DNA of 64,000 bases from Bacteroides sp. OM05-12 (GCF_003438995.1 NZ_QSUN01000010.1:44844-108843), one strand, 5' to 3'. Shown: positions 35,213-45,758, counted from the first letter of the stretch. The notes: generated from the letters alone by a model not told the origin. A program made the numbers and translations.

Positions 35213-36571
35213 TTAATTTAACTGTATCCATTGTTGATCAACTGTGCTAACCAGTACAGAAGAAGAATAATCAGCAGATGGAACCACTACTATAGTAGCA
35301 TTATTTATTCTTTTATCCAAAAATGAAAATATTGGCTTCAATCCAGAAGAAGAGAATCTATTAAAAGAAAAAGTAATTTCGTCTTCCGTAGCCTGTTCAA
35401 ATTTGCAACTCATATCTTCATAAATATACAATTTATTTTCTTTCACACTAAATGCTGTAGAAATAAATGCGTCTGGATAGGTAACACTCTCTCGGGTCTC
35501 TCCTTTATTGATATCTACATTCATATTCTTGACGAATCGCATATCATAAAACACAAAAGCCTTATCTTTCAGAGCGGGAGTGCTTTCCACCGATTCCTCA
35601 AAAGCCTTTTTATATGCATCTATCATTTCTTCAATATCGGGAGAAGCTGTTGAAACACGAAGGTCAGAATCCGCATTTTTATCAAAGAAATAAACTGCCT
35701 GCGACAAAGTTTGACTTGGGCGTACTACACCTTTCAATAACAATTCTTGACCATCTGCCAATTTCGCATAATATTGAGACCCTTTATTTACAAAAGATGA
35801 AATGCTATATTCCCCATAGTTTAACGGATGATAAAGATTCATTCCTTGGTCGTCAAAACCAAAAGGAAGTACATAATCATCTTCAAAAGCCCCTTCTTCC
35901 TCAACAATCGGGCGTGCTGCTCTAATCACAAAGTTATTACAGTCTACCAATGTCATCTTCTTACCATTTGGAAATTCAACTTCCTTAAAATAATAAGGAT
36001 CTGCTGCATAACTGGAAAGGCTCTGATTTGCTTTAGTCATATAATCAACAGGAGATTCATTCAATTTTATAAAAATTATATTACCTCCTCTTTTCTTTCC
36101 TTTAAAACGAATCGAATCTTTTGCAGCACTTGTAGATACGTATATAAACTCATTATCTCCCTCATAACCTGTACCATATCCAAGTACATTTTCCGGATCG
36201 GACAAATAAGAAATAATATTATTATAGGTATCAAAAGTCAAATCTACGCCTTGTTTCAATGAAACTGAATAATGGCTGGAATAACCTTTAGTACCTTCAC
36301 TACCAAATTGTTTTTCATCGCCATATACAACAACAGTACCTTTTCCATCCGATTTACCACTAGCAGTAAACTTCATCGCTAATGTAAACCCTCCAAATTT
36401 TTCCGGATTAGGATAATAAAGAACCTTCCACCCATTATCAGCCGAAACCAATAAATTATCACACTCTGTGGCTAGTTTTTCCATACGGCCTTCCGGAAAT
36501 ATATCATCCTCATATCGAGAACATGATACGCCACAAATACAAGCTAATAATATTACAATATATTTTTTCAT
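35213..36571 (-). CDS. DUF4302 lipoprotein, SusCD operon
   Basis: A 452-residue lipoprotein: signal with Cys17 (ACICGVSC), followed by SRYEDD, acidic residues near the Cys that fit the Bacteroides surface-export signal. The N-terminal repeat of ADNGWKVLYYPNPEKFGGFT and AMKFTASGKSDGKGTVVVYG and the SIRFKGKKRGGNIIFIKL segment match DUF4302. The protein is beta-rich and mostly hydrophilic. It lies 15 bp after the metallopeptidase gene. Role unknown; its position suggests a surface accessory of the SusC/SusD importer. Confidence 0.8.
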   Translation of the reverse strand: MKKYIVILLACICGVSCSRYEDDIFPEGRMEKLATECDNLLVSADNGWKVLYYPNPEKFGGFTLAMKFTASGKSDGKGTVVVYGDEKQFGSEGTKGYSSHYSVSLKQGVDLTFDTYNNIISYLSDPENVLGYGTGYEGDNEFIYVSTSAAKDSIRFKGKKRGGNIIFIKLNESPVDYMTKANQSLSSYAADPYYFKEVEFPNGKKMTLVDCNNFVIRAARPIVEEEGAFEDDYVLPFGFDDQGMNLYHPLNYGEYSISSFVNKGSQYYAKLADGQELLLKGVVRPSQTLSQAVYFFDKNADSDLRVSTASPDIEEMIDAYKKAFEESVESTPALKDKAFVFYDMRFVKNMNVDINKGETRESVTYPDAFISTAFSVKENKLYIYEDMSCKFEQATEDEITFSFNRFSSSGLKPIFSFLDKRINNATIVVVPSADYSSSVLVSTVDQQWIQLN

Positions 36572-36586
36572 ATACCAATTTATCTA

Positions 36587-37543
36587 TTAATTGTTAGTAA
36601 TCGAAGGAGTATAACCAGGAACATTAAACAAGTCATAATCATCACTGATAATTTCACTGACTTGTTTCATTATTTCCGCTTGTAACTCATAAATTTCAAT
36701 ACCATAAGCTTCTTTGAAATACTTACGAACAAACTCCTCTTTACGACGTAATTTATTTTGAGCTTCAGCAGGCAAACGGGGATCATCAATCAGTTTATCA
36801 AAATCCTCCTTAGTTCTGGTTAGCATCCAAGCAACCATCTCTGCAAAATCCTCATCAGGATTCTCCCTTGAATACTTAGAAATATATCCTAATCTACGAC
36901 ATTTCATAAAATTCTCATTGAACCATTGAGCTGTATAATCACTCGGAGTTACATTCTTAAAATCCGCATCATAATTCTTCTTTTGATTCAAAATATGTGC
37001 AAATTCATGGTGCATTACATGGAAGAAAGTATGTGTATCTTCTAATGTATCATACTTAGCAATCAATTCATCTTTCGTAAAAGCATTAACATTATTAATA
37101 ATAATCTTACGACCACTCTCTGCCGATCCTTCCGTAACAGTTCCATCACTATTATATTCCACAGAACCAATTAAATAGAAAAGACGAGGAATGTACTTTT
37201 CCATAAAATGCATTTCTTCTCCACCTTTTTGCGACAACTTTTGATAAGGTTCAATCCATGCTTTTTTAATGATACTTAGCAACGGCACAACATAATCTAA
37301 ACGTGGTGGAATCAAATTCTTTGTCAAGTCAGCCTCTGAATCATCCCAACGATATTTAACTTCCATATTATAAGGAACCACCAGATTTTGATAGATCCAA
37401 TAATCTTCACTAACAGAAGTTTCATTAGGAAGTTCAGGAACTGTAATACGTGATGTACTATCAACATCATCATTTGAACATGCAGACAGGAATAAACCGG
37501 CAAGCATTGCTATATTTATAAATTTTATAAACTTTACTTTCAT
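36587..37543 (-). CDS. Zinc metallopeptidase lipoprotein, SusCD operon
   Basis: A 318-residue lipoprotein (FLSAC, Cys22) with Cys-Ser-Asn-Asp-Asp, an acidic surface-export signal. The zinc motif is complete: VMHHEFAHIL, with His179-Glu180-x-x-His183. The third ligand may be Glu231 or Glu235 in EDFAEMVAWML. This is the putative zinc-binding metallopeptidase family often found next to SusC/SusD. It would cut a peptide bond outside the cell or process a captured protein. It lies 26 bp after susD. Substrate unknown. Confidence 0.85.
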   Translation of the reverse strand: MKVKFIKFINIAMLAGLFLSACSNDDVDSTSRITVPELPNETSVSEDYWIYQNLVVPYNMEVKYRWDDSEADLTKNLIPPRLDYVVPLLSIIKKAWIEPYQKLSQKGGEEMHFMEKYIPRLFYLIGSVEYNSDGTVTEGSAESGRKIIINNVNAFTKDELIAKYDTLEDTHTFFHVMHHEFAHILNQKKNYDADFKNVTPSDYTAQWFNENFMKCRRLGYISKYSRENPDEDFAEMVAWMLTRTKEDFDKLIDDPRLPAEAQNKLRRKEEFVRKYFKEAYGIEIYELQAEIMKQVSEIISDDYDLFNVPGYTPSITNN

Positions 37544-37569
37544 AATTTGTCTACGATTTAAATGAATTA

Positions 37570-39123
37570 CTATCTCGGATTAGGAGTAAGTCCCAAACTT
37601 CTGGCTTGAGAAGGTATCTGAACAATTCTCCGCGGATCCCCTTTTTTCAATACATCTTTTATTTTCTCATCATAAGACATATGAGTCACTTCTATATTAA
37701 AACGACGAACATCGAACCAACGTAATCCTTCTTCCAAAAATTCTAATTGTCTGATATCAGCCAAAGCAGAAAGATACAAAGCCTGCTTATCATTCAAGGT
37801 ATAACAAGGATCAACAATAGAACGTGCTTTATACTTCGCAATGGTCGCATCAGTCACAGTATTAGTTCTAGAACTATAATTATCAACACGTTTTGAATAA
37901 TAAGAATTCAAGTCTTTCAATGCAGAAGTATAATCCTCGGTCATTATATAAGCTTCAGCCCTGTTTAATAACAGTTCATCCATTGTAAATGCAGTAAACA
38001 TAACATACGGCCAACCAGTCGTAGCATTAATACTGGCATATTTAAAATGTTCTTTAAACTTCGGTATGTGATTTAAAATATTCTGACCAAAGATTGGGAA
38101 TGACAAACTATTACTAGATCCCATTGGGCAAGGCTGCAACCCTTGAATAACATTCGCAACAAAAGACGGAGTCATCTTATAACGGTACATAGCATAACGT
38201 CCCCAAAGTGTAATCTGACTTATTAACATGATGTTAGGAGTCTGCTCTGCCTTTGAATAGGCTATTTCCAACTCACTATAAGACATCGAACTATAGGTTC
38301 CGTTCCAATCCCTTAATTGAGCGGCAGGCTCAGCATATAAAACTTTATTTGCATAGAATATTACTCTTTCCCAGTCATTTTTACCATATTCATTCAAAGA
38401 ATTCTCCGGATTATTGAATAATCCACGATATTGATAGAAGCGTGCAGCAAAAGCATAAGCCGCAGACTTAGTAAAATGATATTTATAAGCAAGTTCGCCT
38501 GCGGTACTATTATTATAAATATTATCATTTGCGAGTTTTATACCCTCTAACAAATCTTTTTCGATCAATTCATAGGTCTTGTCCAACGTTTCACGATAAT
38601 AATCCCTCAAAGGAACATTTTCAGGAGTCGTAACATAAGGTACTCCTAAATCTGTCTTAGCTGTTTTAGGGTCATATGGTTTCGCAAAAATACTAGCCAG
38701 CATAAAATGATTATAAGCTCTGGATAATAAGGCTTCTGCTTTTTGAGCATCATAATCAGCAGGATTCTCTGCTTCTTCTATGATAGAAAGGGCATGATTG
38801 GCAGCAGCTATAGCTGCATAAGAAGCATCCCAAAAACCATCAGGAGTATCTACATTATCCCCAGATACATCCTTCCAATAATAAGCCTCTTCTTGTGCTC
38901 TATCATAATCCATAGTCCATTTTCCTACATCGCCTACATTATCAGACATCAATTCCACAAATGTATAAGAAGTTTCAGGATAAGCGGAAACAAGAAGTTC
39001 TTGTACGGCTTCCGGAGATTGAGGATTAGCACGATTATCCGGAACTTGGCTCAAGTAATCGTCACAAGCAAGTAGAGTAAAAGCACTTGCCAATAATATA
39101 ATATTATATTTTTTCAACTTCAT
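37570..39123 (-). CDS. SusD/RagB family lipoprotein
   Basis: A 517-residue surface lipoprotein (TLLAC, Cys20, then DDYL). The SusD fold shows the TPR-like helices (YDAQKAEALLSRAYNHFMLA) and the typical C-terminal DKQALYLSALADIRQLEFL and EEGLRWFDVRRFNI. It is the lid that binds the ligand on top of its SusC partner, 14 bp upstream. Because the operon carries a peptidase and no glycoside hydrolase, the ligand may be a protein or peptide, as in the RagAB pair of Porphyromonas. Confidence 0.93.
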   Translation of the reverse strand: MKLKKYNIILLASAFTLLACDDYLSQVPDNRANPQSPEAVQELLVSAYPETSYTFVELMSDNVGDVGKWTMDYDRAQEEAYYWKDVSGDNVDTPDGFWDASYAAIAAANHALSIIEEAENPADYDAQKAEALLSRAYNHFMLASIFAKPYDPKTAKTDLGVPYVTTPENVPLRDYYRETLDKTYELIEKDLLEGIKLANDNIYNNSTAGELAYKYHFTKSAAYAFAARFYQYRGLFNNPENSLNEYGKNDWERVIFYANKVLYAEPAAQLRDWNGTYSSMSYSELEIAYSKAEQTPNIMLISQITLWGRYAMYRYKMTPSFVANVIQGLQPCPMGSSNSLSFPIFGQNILNHIPKFKEHFKYASINATTGWPYVMFTAFTMDELLLNRAEAYIMTEDYTSALKDLNSYYSKRVDNYSSRTNTVTDATIAKYKARSIVDPCYTLNDKQALYLSALADIRQLEFLEEGLRWFDVRRFNIEVTHMSYDEKIKDVLKKGDPRRIVQIPSQARSLGLTPNPR

Positions 39124-39137
39124 AGTCTTTACCTTTA

Positions 39138-42100
39138 TTATAAACCAAATCTTAAAGTTAGTGTAAATTGGCGTGCATTAGGCATAGCCACACCACCCGA
39201 ACGTAAGAACTCAGGATCTTGTCCATTCAATTTCTTATCTGCATAAATCAAGAACGGATTTGTAACCTGTGCTTTCAACTGAAGAGATTTAAATTTCGCT
39301 TTCGAAATCCAATCCTGAGGGAAATCATAAGATAATGAAATTTCTTTCATTCTAATGAAATCACCTTTCGCAACTCGCTCTGTAGAGAAATTATAGGCAT
39401 TATAAGCTATCTTCAAATTACTATCTGCACTTTGTTGATAAGCACTTAAAATTGTAGGAATAGATGTCAGGTCTTCATCACCTGCAGTACGCCAACGGTT
39501 CTTAAACTCACGAGGCATTGCGTCCAAATCGGAATAAGAAGACTTAAATGCACTATTCAGACGAATTACATTACCAAATTGATATGTAATGAAAACATTT
39601 AATTTCCAATTCTTATACTGGAAAGAGTTATTCATACCACCGGAATAAGGAGGATCTACAGAACCTTCATATTTCAAATGTCCCAACTTATCACTTTCTT
39701 GAAAATCAATATCACCATTGGTAAGTTCCCCATCTTCATTAATATAAGTCGGGATACCATTTTCATCCAATCCTTTAAACTGCAATGAATATAGACCTCT
39801 TACATGCTTTCCTAACAAAGCATAACCTGATTCTGAAACTAAATCTATAACACGAGGTTTAGAATCTAATTTTGTAATCTCATTATGATTATAAGAGAAA
39901 GTTATATCCGTATTCCATTTGAAATCTTTTAAAACAATCGGTTTAAAATTCAAAGTAAATTCAACACCTCTTGATTTCATATCGGCATAATTTGCATATT
40001 TAGCTTTCTGACCACCTGTACCACCGGTATAAATCACACCGATCAAATCAAAACTTTTACGCCAATAAGCATCCAAACTTAAACTAATACGATTGTTCAA
40101 TACACCAAAATCAAAACCGACATTACCTTCATATTGCTTTTCCCATGTTAAATCCTTATTCTGCAATTCACTAATATAAATATACGGTTCCTTTTCATTC
40201 TGATAAGGTCTATAAGTTGTACCTGACTTATAAACAGTCAAAGCATTTGTTACAGGTCCCATACTTGCAACCAATCCATAGGTTCCACGGAAACTCAATC
40301 TGGATATCCAATCAATATCACGCATAAACTCTTCTTCACTTGCGTTCCAAGAACCACTGACATTCCAAGTCGGCAACCATCTTGAACTCTTTGATTGACC
40401 CATTTTATTAGAACCATCATAACGTCCGGTAGCGTTTACTGTGTATTTTCCCTGATATGAATAACTTGCCGTACCAAAGAAAGCAACGAAACGGTCCCAA
40501 CTTTCTCCATATGAATAATAATTAAATCCTCCTTCCAAGATTTGACGAATTATTCGATAATCTACGTATGGTTCACCACTATCATAATCATATCCGTAAC
40601 CATTATAAGAATCTTCTTCACGATTGGTATGTCTTACTTCCGCACCACCTAAAATATTAACGATATGTTTGTCATTAAATGAGTCATTATAATTGGCAGT
40701 TCCTCTAAAATAATAATTCAAAACAGAATTGGAAGATGAATTTAAAAATCCACCTTTAGGAAGAACGACTTCAGCCCATCCATTAGGATCATCCGGATCA
40801 CGGAATAAGAATTTATTTCCATCACGAATAATTGCATCGTCATCTGCACGATAAGCATTAGCCATATTGGAATTATTCATGATTTTATGACGATTCACCG
40901 ATTTTGCATAACGGAAAGAACCGATTGCATTAAAATCTAACTTCTTTATCGGCTTCCAGTTTAACTCCAACTGCGCCTTCATATCCATCACATTAATATC
41001 CATATAATTATTCTCCAACTCATTTTTAATATTGAACGGAGCATAATTCATACGATAGTATTCATTCGGATCCAAAGCACGGCTACTATTCAGAGCATAG
41101 CTGAAAGGGTTAATATCAAAATCACGATTTACTTCACCATTTACAACATCAACCGTTCTATCTAATGTACCAGGAGCTTTCTGGTTACGATAAGATGCGT
41201 TAGTTAAGAACGATAAAGAAAAGTTCTTAGTAAGGTCAAACGATGAGTTAAAATTTGCTGTATAACGTTCTACTTTATCTGCAACAGACCAACCCGGATC
41301 ATTAAAATAACTCAATGAAGCATAATAACGAGAGCGATCCGTACCTCCGGAAAGAGAAACTGAATGATTCTGTGTCCATGAATTTCTAAATAATTCATCA
41401 AACCAGTTTGTATTTCTCATTTCTGCATCCCGCAAATATAATGCTCGATCGTGAGCTGTATTAGGAAGTCCAAAACCTCCATTAGTTTCATTATACTGAT
41501 TAATAAGATCATACATCTTATAATATACACCACCATTAGAAATACGTGCCATCGCAGCATTATTTAACCAACCGGAATTTTCCATTTGTCTGTAAACGTC
41601 CATCTGTTCCTGAGAATTCATAATATTATATTCTCCGTATGACGGTTTAAAACGAGTAGAAAATTCACCTACATAATTGATAGAAGCAGAACCTGTACGG
41701 CCTTTACGAGTTGTAATAACAACAACTCCATTCATCGCTCTTGCACCATAAAGTGCAGTAGCAGAAGCATCTTTCAAAATCTGAAAATCTTCAATATCAT
41801 CAGAGTTCAATCCCGCAACAGCAGAACTAATTAAAGTCTTAGCATCACCCGAAGATAAATCATCCGCACTTACATTTACTAAATCTTCCAAAACGACACC
41901 ATCAACTACCCACAAAGGACGTTGGTCACCATATATAGAACTTGCACCACGAACACGCATTTTAGGAGCGGCGCCAAAAGTACCGGAAACAGATTGAACA
42001 GATACACCGGCAACTTTACCTTGCAACATCTGGCTAACATCTGTTACACCATCAATTTTTGCATCTTTACCTTTGATCTTTTCAGCGGCACCCGTAAACA

Positions 42101-42449
42101 AACGGCGGTCAATCTTTTGATAACCTGTTACCACAACCTCATCCAATTCCTGAGCATCAGATTTTAGTATAACCTTAACAGAGCCAGCTTTTGCTGCAAT
42201 TTCCTGAGTTTTCATTCCAATATAAGAAACGACCAATGTCTTTGCCCCCGAAGGCACACTCAATTGAAACTTACCATCAATATCAGTGACTGTACCGATA
42301 GAGGTATTCCCTTTAACCGTGATAGATGCCCCAATAACTGGTTCATTATCTTCCGCCGAAATTACCACACCATTCACTTTTATCTGCTGTGCATAAGCCA
42401 CAGACGAGATAAAGAAGAATAGTAGGAATATACGTAAATAATTCTTCAT
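39138..42449 (-). CDS. SusC/RagA family TonB-linked outer-membrane transporter
   Basis: A 1103-residue TonB-dependent transporter. Signal peptide ends VAYAQ; the N-terminal carboxypeptidase-like domain (ITVKGNTSIGTVTDIDGKFQ, about 22-105) is followed by the TonB-box-like linker ELDEVVVTGY and plug (QMLQGKVAGVSVQSVSGTFG; DASATALYGARAMNGVVVIT), then the barrel ending FTLTLRFGL. It pairs with the SusD encoded next. There is no adjacent HTCS, sigma/anti-sigma or other regulator gene. The leader upstream is about 300 bases and holds a tiny open frame. Confidence 0.95.
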   Translation of the reverse strand: MKNYLRIFLLFFFISSVAYAQQIKVNGVVISAEDNEPVIGASITVKGNTSIGTVTDIDGKFQLSVPSGAKTLVVSYIGMKTQEIAAKAGSVKVILKSDAQELDEVVVTGYQKIDRRLFTGAAEKIKGKDAKIDGVTDVSQMLQGKVAGVSVQSVSGTFGAAPKMRVRGASSIYGDQRPLWVVDGVVLEDLVNVSADDLSSGDAKTLISSAVAGLNSDDIEDFQILKDASATALYGARAMNGVVVITTRKGRTGSASINYVGEFSTRFKPSYGEYNIMNSQEQMDVYRQMENSGWLNNAAMARISNGGVYYKMYDLINQYNETNGGFGLPNTAHDRALYLRDAEMRNTNWFDELFRNSWTQNHSVSLSGGTDRSRYYASLSYFNDPGWSVADKVERYTANFNSSFDLTKNFSLSFLTNASYRNQKAPGTLDRTVDVVNGEVNRDFDINPFSYALNSSRALDPNEYYRMNYAPFNIKNELENNYMDINVMDMKAQLELNWKPIKKLDFNAIGSFRYAKSVNRHKIMNNSNMANAYRADDDAIIRDGNKFLFRDPDDPNGWAEVVLPKGGFLNSSSNSVLNYYFRGTANYNDSFNDKHIVNILGGAEVRHTNREEDSYNGYGYDYDSGEPYVDYRIIRQILEGGFNYYSYGESWDRFVAFFGTASYSYQGKYTVNATGRYDGSNKMGQSKSSRWLPTWNVSGSWNASEEEFMRDIDWISRLSFRGTYGLVASMGPVTNALTVYKSGTTYRPYQNEKEPYIYISELQNKDLTWEKQYEGNVGFDFGVLNNRISLSLDAYWRKSFDLIGVIYTGGTGGQKAKYANYADMKSRGVEFTLNFKPIVLKDFKWNTDITFSYNHNEITKLDSKPRVIDLVSESGYALLGKHVRGLYSLQFKGLDENGIPTYINEDGELTNGDIDFQESDKLGHLKYEGSVDPPYSGGMNNSFQYKNWKLNVFITYQFGNVIRLNSAFKSSYSDLDAMPREFKNRWRTAGDEDLTSIPTILSAYQQSADSNLKIAYNAYNFSTERVAKGDFIRMKEISLSYDFPQDWISKAKFKSLQLKAQVTNPFLIYADKKLNGQDPEFLRSGGVAMPNARQFTLTLRFGL

Positions 42450-42543
42450 AAATACTCTCGATTTATTTTAATGAATTTATAAAAATTAAAATTACAATGT
42501 TGAATAGATAACTTTATTACTTTACAAGTTTTAAATGATTTCA

Positions 42544-42660
42544 CTAAATCTTTTTCTGTTTATCGGGAACAGTTCTTAAAGCAGCTACAAACCCGGGCAT
42601 TCTTATACCCATGTTGAAAGAAACGTAGTTTGAGGTAGAGGTTAATTTTTTCATACGCAT
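42544..42660 (-). CDS. Possible 38-residue leader peptide upstream of susC
   Basis: A short open frame from ATG 42658-42660 to TAG 42544-42546, in the presumed 5' leader of the susC transcript. A second ATG at 42652-42654 gives MKKLTSTSNYVSFNMGIR plus 18 more residues ending DKQKKI. There is no obvious Shine-Dalgarno, and such a length can arise by chance. It has a reasonable amino-acid mix for this A+T-rich region. It could be a translated leader or a small protein. Confidence 0.25.
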   Translation of the reverse strand: MRMKKLTSTSNYVSFNMGIRMPGFVAALRTVPDKQKKI

Positions 42661-42755
42661 ACACAATTTTAATAAAAACAAGAAATATCATTTACTCTCT
42701 AATATCTCATTCTTTATACACCCTTAATCGGGATATCTATCAAAATTTCGCTATA

Positions 42756-42763
42756 CAAAAGTA
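42756..42763 (-). promoter_or_regulatory. -7 box upstream of the SusCD operon
   Basis: TACTTTTG on the minus strand, exact consensus, about 305 bases before the susC start. No TTTG lies about 20 bases upstream, so an activator may be needed. Confidence 0.4.
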
Positions 42764-43107
42764 CCAAATTACGGTTCGTTTTTCATCATGTAAACTTATA
42801 AAACAATATTGCTACATTTTGATATGCCACAAAGATATATAATTTTATCGAAAAGAAAAGATTATTTGGATATTTTTTGTTGATGAACGTAAAGATAGGT
42901 AATAATATGAAAGTAGAAACAATATAAAACCTCTATATCACAAATATAGAACCTATATATTGAATAGTTGGCACTATTGTGTTAAAAAGACATATAATTA
43001 GTAGGTAAAATTTCAAAAAACAAAATAAAATACTTTCTTTTTGTTTAGTTGCATTTTGATTTGGTTTATTTTCCACCTTATTATATATAGCAACCCAATA
43101 CAAGAAT

Positions 43108-43144
43108 AAAAAAAGGGAATTACCTTCAGGCAACTCCCTTTTTT
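43108..43144 (-). terminator. Terminator of pckA
   Basis: AAAAAAAGGGAATT and AACTCCCTTTTTT pair with one G-U around a 10-base loop, 22 bases after the pckA stop. Confidence 0.85.
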
Positions 43145-43165
43145 CGTATATAAAATTACTTAGAA

Positions 43166-44773
43166 TTACAATTTCGGACCAGCAGCTACTAACTTCTTAC
43201 CAGCTTCGTTACCTTCAAACTTAGCAAAGTTCTTAATGAAACGAGCAGCAAGATCTTTTGCTTTTTCATCCCATTGACAAGCGCACTCATAAGTATCACG
43301 AGGATCAAGAATCTTCGGATCAACTCCCGGTAATGTAGTCGGAACAACAAAGTCAAAGAAAGGAATAACCTTAGTAGGAGCTTTATCAATTGAACCATCT
43401 AGGATAGCATCGATAATACCACGGGTATCACGAATAGAGATACGTTTGCCGCTACCGTTCCAACCTGTATTTACCAAATATGCCTTAGCACCTGATTTCT
43501 CCATCTTCTTCACTAATTCCTCAGCATATTTAGTCGGGTGCAATGACAAGAATGCAGCACCGAAACAAGCAGAGAATGTCGGAGTCGGCTCAGTAATACC
43601 ACGTTCTGTACCAGCCAATTTAGCTGTAAAACCAGATAAGAAGTAATATTTAGCTTGCTCTGAATTCAAGATAGATACAGGAGGCAATACACCGAAAGCA
43701 TCAGCTGACAAGAAAATAACTTGTTGTGCAGCCGGGCCTTTAGATACCGGTTTAACGATATTCTCAATGTGATAGATAGGATAAGAAACACGAGTATTTT
43801 CCGTAGTGCTCTTATCTGCAAAATCAATCTTACCGTTAGCATCAACCGTTACATTTTCAAGCAAAGCATCACGACGAATAGCTTTGTAAATATCAGGTTC
43901 GCTATCCTTATCCAAATTGATAACTTTAGCATAGCATCCACCTTCATAGTTGAATACACCTTCATCGTCCCAACCGTGTTCGTCGTCACCAATCAATTTA
44001 CGTTTTGGATCTGTAGACAAAGTTGTTTTACCAGTACCTGACAAACCGAAGAAGATAGCAGTGCTAGTCTCTTCCATGTTAGTATTAGCAGAACAGTGCA
44101 TAGAAGCTATACCACGCAGTGGATTCAAGTAGTTCATGATAGAGAACATACCTTTCTTCATTTCACCACCATACCAAGTATTCAAAATAACTTGTTCGTT
44201 TGTTCTTAAGTTGAATACTGTAGCTGTTTCTGAATTCAAACCTAACTCTTTATAGTTGTCAACTTTTGCTTTAGAAGCATTGAATGAAACGAAATCAGGT
44301 TCGCCATAATTAGCTAATTCTTCAGCAGTCGGACGAATGAACATGTTTGTTACGAAGTGTGCTTGCCAAGCCACTTCCATGATGAAACGTACTTTCAAAC
44401 GAGTAGCAGGATTTGCGCCACAGAAAGTATCAACAACAAATAAACGCTTTCCTGATAATTCTTTTACTGCTTTAGACTTCAAATCAGCCCAAGCTTCTTC
44501 AGAACAAGGTTTATTATCATTTTTGTATTCGTCAGATGTCCACCATACAGTCTTTTCGCTGGCTTCATTCTTAACGAAGAATTTATCTTTAGGAGAACGA
44601 CCTGTATAAATACCAGTCATTACATTTACAGCACCTAGTTCAGTAACCTGACCTTTTTCATAACCTTCCAAACTTGGTTTGGTTTCTTCTGCAAAAAGTA
44701 CGTCATAAGAAGGATTGTGAACAATCTCTTTTACATCGGTAATACCGTACTTGCTAAGATCTAAATTTGCCAT
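43166..44773 (-). CDS. pckA: Phosphoenolpyruvate carboxykinase (ATP)
   Basis: A 535-residue ATP-type PEP carboxykinase: oxaloacetate + ATP to PEP + CO2 + ADP, reversible. P-loop [13 protein letters not shown] with Lys249, metal-binding [13 protein letters not shown], and RSPKDKFFV and NTGWNGSG are family signatures. In Bacteroides this enzyme mainly runs toward oxaloacetate, fixing CO2 on the way to succinate. Single gene with its own terminator; a -7 box (TACTTTTG) lies at 44866-44873. Divergent from upp. Confidence 0.97.
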   Translation of the reverse strand: MANLDLSKYGITDVKEIVHNPSYDVLFAEETKPSLEGYEKGQVTELGAVNVMTGIYTGRSPKDKFFVKNEASEKTVWWTSDEYKNDNKPCSEEAWADLKSKAVKELSGKRLFVVDTFCGANPATRLKVRFIMEVAWQAHFVTNMFIRPTAEELANYGEPDFVSFNASKAKVDNYKELGLNSETATVFNLRTNEQVILNTWYGGEMKKGMFSIMNYLNPLRGIASMHCSANTNMEETSTAIFFGLSGTGKTTLSTDPKRKLIGDDEHGWDDEGVFNYEGGCYAKVINLDKDSEPDIYKAIRRDALLENVTVDANGKIDFADKSTTENTRVSYPIYHIENIVKPVSKGPAAQQVIFLSADAFGVLPPVSILNSEQAKYYFLSGFTAKLAGTERGITEPTPTFSACFGAAFLSLHPTKYAEELVKKMEKSGAKAYLVNTGWNGSGKRISIRDTRGIIDAILDGSIDKAPTKVIPFFDFVVPTTLPGVDPKILDPRDTYECACQWDEKAKDLAARFIKNFAKFEGNEAGKKLVAAGPKL

Positions 44774-44865
44774 TTTGTTTTAAATTTAAATTTGGGTATA
44801 CTAATTTTATAATCTCTTTCACCGTTAAATTATATGCTTTACAACATCCTCTTGTAAATCGACTA

Positions 44866-44873
44866 CAAAAGTA
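44866..44873 (-). promoter_or_regulatory. -7 box of pckA
   Basis: TACTTTTG on the minus strand, exact consensus, 92 bases before the start. TTG occurs about 17 bases upstream (GACTTGTTT), a possible -33 box with slightly short spacing. A 10-bp A+T palindrome (44900-44921) lies just upstream. Confidence 0.5.
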
Positions 44874-45040
44874 ATACTTTATTTTTAAACAAGTCACATA
44901 TTAAAGAAATTTTTCTTTAATTGCTTATACTTTTATACTTAGGTAACAAAAATGCAACTTTAACATTACACTTTTGAAATTTATTCTTTATTTTGCAAGC
45001 GAAACAGTAACCAAAACCGTTTTCTTTAAACATTAAACTC

Positions 45041-45694
45041 ATGAAAATTATCAATTTAAATGAAAGTAATTCTATCCTGAACCAATATGTTTCTGAGATC
45101 AGAAATATTGAAGTACAAGGTGATCGCCTAAGATTCAGACGGAACATAGAACGTATAGGCGAAGTGATGGCATATGAAATAAGCAAGACACTGACTTACT
45201 CGCCCAAGAACATTCAAACGCCATTGGGAATAGCTTCCGTCAACACTCCCGATAATAATTTGGTAATCAGCACTATCCTCCGTGCCGGACTTCCCTTCCA
45301 TCAGGGATTCTTAAATTATTTCGATTATGCAGAGAATGCTTTTGTATCGGCTTACCGTAAATATAAAGACACATTAAAATTCGATATACATATTGAATAT
45401 ATAGCTTCTCCAAGAATTGACGGCAAAACACTCATCATCACCGATCCGATGTTGGCCACCGGAAGTTCGATGGAACTAAGTTACCAAGCAATGCTGACTA
45501 AAGGACATCCACGAGAAATACATGTGGCTTCTATCATCGCAAGCCAGAAAGCTGTGGAACATATTAAACAAATATTTCCGGAAGACAGAACAACCATTTG
45601 GTGTGCAGCAATAGATCCGGAGATCAATGAGCATTCTTATATTGTTCCCGGACTGGGTGATGCCGGAGATCTTGCTTTCGGAGAGAAAGAATAA
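45041..45694 (+). CDS. upp: Uracil phosphoribosyltransferase
   Basis: A 217-residue cytoplasmic salvage enzyme: uracil + PRPP to UMP. The PRPP-binding loop is in TLIITDPMLATGSSMELS, RAGLPFHQGFLNYF is a second family motif, and the C-terminal uracil site IVPGLGDAGDLAFGE is complete. Length is normal. Single gene, divergent from pckA, followed by a terminator. Confidence 0.95.
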   Translation: MKIINLNESNSILNQYVSEIRNIEVQGDRLRFRRNIERIGEVMAYEISKTLTYSPKNIQTPLGIASVNTPDNNLVISTILRAGLPFHQGFLNYFDYAENAFVSAYRKYKDTLKFDIHIEYIASPRIDGKTLIITDPMLATGSSMELSYQAMLTKGHPREIHVASIIASQKAVEHIKQIFPEDRTTIWCAAIDPEINEHSYIVPGLGDAGDLAFGEKE

Positions 45695-45758
45695 GGAAAA
45701 CGGAAAGGACAATTAAATAAATCACCAAGTAAGAGTTTGGTTCATCCGATATTTGTAG

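Larger units (their letters stand above)
42450..43165. other. Gap between susC and pckA
   Basis: 716 bp. It holds the susC leader with its tiny open frame, a candidate -7 box at 42756-42763, a strongly A+T-rich stretch (about 42830-43100) with nothing recognisable, and the pckA terminator at 43108-43144. Confidence 0.8.

Noticed and set aside
42933..43133. 66-codon open frame between susC and pckA
   Set aside because: Lies in low-complexity A+T DNA, overlaps the pckA terminator, and its peptide has no coding character.
44900..44921. 10-bp A+T palindrome between pckA and upp as an operator
   Set aside because: Short and A+T-only; such palindromes are expected by chance in this composition.
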